From Streptomyces rishiriensis (GTDB lineage: Bacteria; Actinomycetota; Actinomycetes; Streptomycetales; Streptomycetaceae): a stretch of 64,000 nt of DNA. The notes under the pieces were generated by a model. The model made no database searches. It worked only from the letters and a program-made list of their open reading frames with translations, and was not told the origin of the DNA. Within the stretch, counting starts at the first letter, position 1. Each line of letters begins with the position of its first letter. The position numbers were made by a program, and so were the translations under genes. Shown here in pieces: positions 61,242 through 64,000 of the stretch. The DNA is taken from contig NZ_BEWA01000012.1 in the NCBI RefSeq assembly GCF_003112535.1, positions 1 through 64,000 on the forward strand, written 5' to 3'.

Positions 61242-62549
61242 GTGGACACCGACTTGGTCAGGGACCTCGGGGTGCCGGATCGACGCGAAGCAGCAGCAGA
61301 GGCCCTGATCGCGCTCGGGAGCGGCGCAGTAAAGCAGCTGATACGGGCGCTAGAAGCCGCGGACTCCCCCGTGCCCTGGCGGCCGATCACCGACGTCCTC
61401 CAGCGGATCGGGGACTCGGGCTTCGATGGATTGCTCCAGGCCCTGGTCTCCGCGTCCGATGAGCGCTCCCGCAAGCACATAGCCCTTGCGTTCTCCCACC
61501 TCGGCCCAGCCTTCCTGAAGGACTACACCGAAGCTCTCTCACATCCCGTGCCCCTGGTACGCCGGGAAGCGGTCTGCGGAATCCAGTACTGCGGCGAGGC
61601 CGGCCGGCCAGCCGTGGCCGCCCTGCTGCCGCTGCTCGGAGACCCAGACCAAGAAGTCGCCCGCCAGGCACAAGACGCCCTGGTCTTCCAGGGACCGCAC
61701 GTGATTCCGATGCTCCAGCGCATCCGACAAGCGGGACCGGGACAGCAGCGGGCGCGAGCGCTGACGGCGCTCGCCGCCCTGGGCGGCGAGCCCGCACTGT
61801 CCGCCGCCGATGTGGCCGCGATCGAACGACTCATACGCGTCAAGCTCCCGGACGACCGGCCCGAAGGAATGTGGGGGTGCTGGAATCACTGGATCGCCGT
61901 CCCCAGCGGTGACCAGATCGGCATCATGCGCGCTCTGGGCGTGGTCGATCCAAGACCTGTGACCTTCGCCCTCGGCAACGACATCGTCGACGCCGACGGC
62001 CACGGTTGCGGAGACGATGAGGACCCGTACACCGGTTACGAACGGGTTTTCGTGACGCCCGAGCTGGGCGGATGGACTCTCGTCCTCGGCGCCTGGTGCG
62101 ACCCGTGCGGCGAAGAACGTCGCGATGACGTCCTCCGCCTGTGCACCGAACTCAGCGCCCGCTACGGGCAGGCGCAGGCGTACTACTACGGCGGCCAAGG
62201 CGACGGCTCCGCCTGGCTCATCGCCGAACACGGCGTAGTGGTCCGGCGGTACTGCGAAACAGGCGAGGGAGAGGACGAGTTGCTCACCCTCGGAGAGCCC
62301 GTTCCGTACGAACGGGCCCGTCGTACGGAACTGGGCCTGCAACCCGTCTGGGACCCAGCGCAGGAGAGCCAGGAGGACGAGGACGAGTGGCGGTGGGCCG
62401 CGCACGACCTCGCCGCCGACCTCGCCGACTCTTACGGCGTCAGCCCCCTCCATATCGGTCCCGAAACGCCGTCACGGGGAACCGGTGTCGTCGCCTTGAC
62501 CCCGTACGGCGTCACCCACGGTGTACCAGCAGGGGCCTATCGAATCTGA
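61242..62549 (+). CDS. HEAT-repeat-containing protein, likely element cargo
   Basis: 435 aa from GTG 61242 (GGAGG 6 nt upstream); the frame opens at 61194. Residues 1-200 are HEAT/PBS-lyase-like helical repeats (REAAAEALIALGSGAVKQLI, VRREAVCGIQYCGEAGRPAVAALLPLL). The C-terminal ~230 residues are a separate domain (GMWGCWNHWIAVPSGDQIG...LVLGAWCDPCGEERRD...YYYGGQGDGSAWLIAEHG) that I do not recognise. Opposite in direction to the transfer genes; possibly immunity- or sensor-like, but unproven. Confidence 0.7.
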   Translation: MDTDLVRDLGVPDRREAAAEALIALGSGAVKQLIRALEAADSPVPWRPITDVLQRIGDSGFDGLLQALVSASDERSRKHIALAFSHLGPAFLKDYTEALSHPVPLVRREAVCGIQYCGEAGRPAVAALLPLLGDPDQEVARQAQDALVFQGPHVIPMLQRIRQAGPGQQRARALTALAALGGEPALSAADVAAIERLIRVKLPDDRPEGMWGCWNHWIAVPSGDQIGIMRALGVVDPRPVTFALGNDIVDADGHGCGDDEDPYTGYERVFVTPELGGWTLVLGAWCDPCGEERRDDVLRLCTELSARYGQAQAYYYGGQGDGSAWLIAEHGVVVRRYCETGEGEDELLTLGEPVPYERARRTELGLQPVWDPAQESQEDEDEWRWAAHDLAADLADSYGVSPLHIGPETPSRGTGVVALTPYGVTHGVPAGAYRI

Positions 62550-62577
62550 GCGAGGGCGAGGGCAGGGGCAGCGCCGG

Positions 62578-63402
62578 TTACTCCGACAGCACCCAGTGAA
62601 GAACAGTGGCATCGTCCTGCGCTTTGCCGCGCGGCCAGCGCCGACCGTCAGGGTCGCCGGCCTCTGCATCCCTCACGCGGCGGATCAGTTCAGCCGGCCC
62701 GGAGGAGCTGAGGACTGACAACGTCTCTTCCCACGTGGCGATGTCAAAGGAGTCGACAAGGCGCGTAGCACCGTCGCTCAGCAGCGTCACGGACGCCAGC
62801 GACTCCAGCGGTACCGCCCCGGTCAGGGCGTGTTCGGCCGCTTGCGCATCCGGCCCGGCGATCCAGAAGCCGCCCGACCGGTTGCGTAGCCCCGTAAGGG
62901 CATCCCGGTACCGGGCCAGGGCGGCAACATGTTCGGGTGAGCCCGTGAGCAGTTCGTCGACTGGACCGCGGAGCCGCTTGCCGACCTCGTCAAGGCGCTG
63001 GTCGGTGATGGCAGTCGTCTTCCCTTCCTCGTCGGCGAGGAGGAGCGTTGAATCGCCGAGCACCAGGTATTCCAGAGCATCCGCGCCGGCCCGGACGGCG
63101 ACCACCGTGCTGGTTGGACTCGCCCGATAGGACAGATCGCAGCTGTCCTCGTGCAAGGACCGAACAGCCCGGATCGAGTCGGCCAGGCAGTCGGCGAGCG
63201 GCCGGGCAGGGTGTGCGGTGATGGTGCTCAGCAGCAGGCCCCCCAGCGTCGAGGAGAACCAGGCAATGCCGTGCGTGCACCCGGTATCTGCCCCAGCGAC
63301 GCCGGCCCCGTCCAGCAGTACGGCTGCCCCGGAAGCGGCGGCCGCGAAGTCCTCGTTTGCTTGTCCAGGTTCTGCGGACAGCGAGGCGAGAGCGACGTTC
63401 AC
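62578..63402 (-). CDS. PP2C-like Ser/Thr phosphatase domain protein
   Basis: 274 aa. PP2C-type signatures: NEDFAAAA near residue 16, LLDGAGV (DG metal motif), SPTSTVVAVR, YLVLGDSTLLL, VTLLSDGATRL and KAQDDATVLHW at the end. The C-terminal Asp pair and DG motif suggest an active metal site. GTG 63402 overlaps the stop of the upstream partial gene (GTGA), so they are coupled. Substrate unknown. Confidence 0.75.
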   Translation of the reverse strand: MNVALASLSAEPGQANEDFAAAASGAAVLLDGAGVAGADTGCTHGIAWFSSTLGGLLLSTITAHPARPLADCLADSIRAVRSLHEDSCDLSYRASPTSTVVAVRAGADALEYLVLGDSTLLLADEEGKTTAITDQRLDEVGKRLRGPVDELLTGSPEHVAALARYRDALTGLRNRSGGFWIAGPDAQAAEHALTGAVPLESLASVTLLSDGATRLVDSFDIATWEETLSVLSSSGPAELIRRVRDAEAGDPDGRRWPRGKAQDDATVLHWVLSE

Positions 63403-64000
63403 GCCGTCGTCTCCTCGTCGTGCCGATAGATCGGGGTGAGCAGTTCCACGGACTGAGGTTCGTCCGTCTCAGGGTCGTACTCGACGCTTACGAGCGTGGA
63501 GAAGTGATGCTCTCCCACCTGGCCCCAGAGCGTGTTCAGGTCCGAGGCGAGCAGCTGGACGACGCCGAGGGAGCCTGCGGTGTGGATACCGGCGATCGCG
63601 AGTACGGAGCCGTTGCCGTCCGGGCGGGGCAGCCTGCCGAGGTATCCGACGTCGTGCGGGCGCTGCGGCTCGGTGTCCGCTCCCGCGCGATAGGCCGTGC
63701 CGGTACGTCGGTCCAGCAGCGCCCACGGTTCGTTCTCGGGGTGTTCCCAGCTGAGGACGGGATCCTGCGCGTAGAAGTCACTCATGGTCTGCGACATGCC
63801 CGGCCCGCAGACGACGACCAGGCCGTCACGGTTGAGGTCGACTTCACCGCTCACCAGGACGTGGCCGGAGCTGACGTCGAGCCCGTACGACTTGGCCAGC
63901 TCTTCGAGCCGCCTGCCGGAGTTCACGTCCGCCATGGCGACGACCGGGCGCTTCTTCTCGTCGTCCCACCGCAGCGGAGTCACGACCGTGACGGCGCCCG
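63399..64000 (-). CDS. Partial gene of unknown function, coupled to PP2C gene
   Basis: The frame is open across the right window edge; at least 200 residues are visible. An internal GTG at 63983 exists but sequence upstream (GAVTVV...) still looks coding. Visible segments: RPVVAMADVNSGRRLEELAKSYGL, HVLVSGEVDLNRDGLVVVCGPGMSQTMSDFYAQDP, YLGRLPRPDGNGSVLAIAGIH. Two-part, alpha/beta-like, with no motif I can name; possibly a nucleotide- or ligand-sensing domain. Overlaps the phosphatase gene by GTGA. Confidence 0.6.
   Translation of the reverse strand, partial: GAVTVVTPLRWDDEKKRPVVAMADVNSGRRLEELAKSYGLDVSSGHVLVSGEVDLNRDGLVVVCGPGMSQTMSDFYAQDPVLSWEHPENEPWALLDRRTGTAYRAGADTEPQRPHDVGYLGRLPRPDGNGSVLAIAGIHTAGSLGVVQLLASDLNTLWGQVGEHHFSTLVSVEYDPETDEPQSVELLTPIYRHDEETTA

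Noticed and set aside
54041..64000. Second copy of the tRNA-Arg 3' end (attR)
   Set aside because: Looked for the T-loop/acceptor sequence after the element genes and did not see it; presumed beyond the window.

Overview
The window is high-GC actinobacterial DNA and almost certainly comes from a Streptomyces chromosome. The evidence is strong third-position GC bias, frequent GTG/TTG starts, ATGA/GTGA gene overlaps, and a gene order I recognise from memory as the S. coelicolor SCO5400-to-SCO5353 neighbourhood. That match is recollection and was not searched. The first ~53.9 kb is core chromosome. The last ~10 kb is an integrated actinomycete conjugative element (AICE-type) next to a tRNA-Arg gene.

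Layout, left to right. (1) 0.5-3.5 kb: methylmalonyl-CoA genes (meaB, acetyl-CoA acetyltransferase, epimerase). A cobalamin adenosyltransferase at 19.5 kb could supply the mutase cofactor. (2) 3.7-8.7 kb: two consecutive coiled-coil genes, scy and filP, of the tip-growth polarity machinery. (3) 8.8-12.8 kb: two duplicated ABC ATPase/permease pairs. (4) 12.9-20.7 kb: small zinc-ligand protein, luciferase-like flavoprotein, endonuclease NucS, a membrane-anchored ATPase with a degenerate P-loop, a STAS protein and a cobalamin adenosyltransferase. (5) 20.8-24.7 kb: a NarL-type two-component pair followed by a secreted GH18 chitinase whose promoter carries paired direct repeats. (6) 24.8-33.2 kb: DUF2550 protein and the complete atpIBEFHAGDC operon on the minus strand. 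(7) 33.7-46.1 kb, all minus strand: polyprenyl-P sugar-1-P transferase, glyA paralog, a phosphatase-like protein lacking the catalytic Cys, tsaC, prmC, prfA, rpmE, an LCP protein, a secreted trypsin-like protease with C-terminal repeats, and rho. (8) 46.5-53.8 kb: thrB, thrC, hom, lysA, the ArgS-like nrtL and a stand-alone response regulator; this is the aspartate-family amino-acid cluster.

The element begins at tRNA-Arg(CCG) (53969-54040). It continues leftward-transcribed with a DUF6083-like gene containing two TTA codons, tyrosine integrase, excisionase, RepSA-type initiator, small Spd/transfer proteins, an FtsK/TraB-like ATPase and an SCO3933-family regulator. A symmetric operator-like array (61069-61158) separates these from a rightward HEAT-repeat gene and a PP2C-like gene plus truncated partner, which look like cargo. 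No second copy of the tRNA 3' end was seen, so the far end of the element probably lies beyond base 64000.

The most notable observations are: the Ser-for-Cys substitution in the LMW-PTP homolog; a palindromic element inserted in frame at the start of prmC; the operator array; a catalytic-core-less ArgS paralog; short tandem duplications sitting on stop codons of several unrelated genes; and an unusually long perfect hairpin between nucS and the neighbouring ATPase gene.
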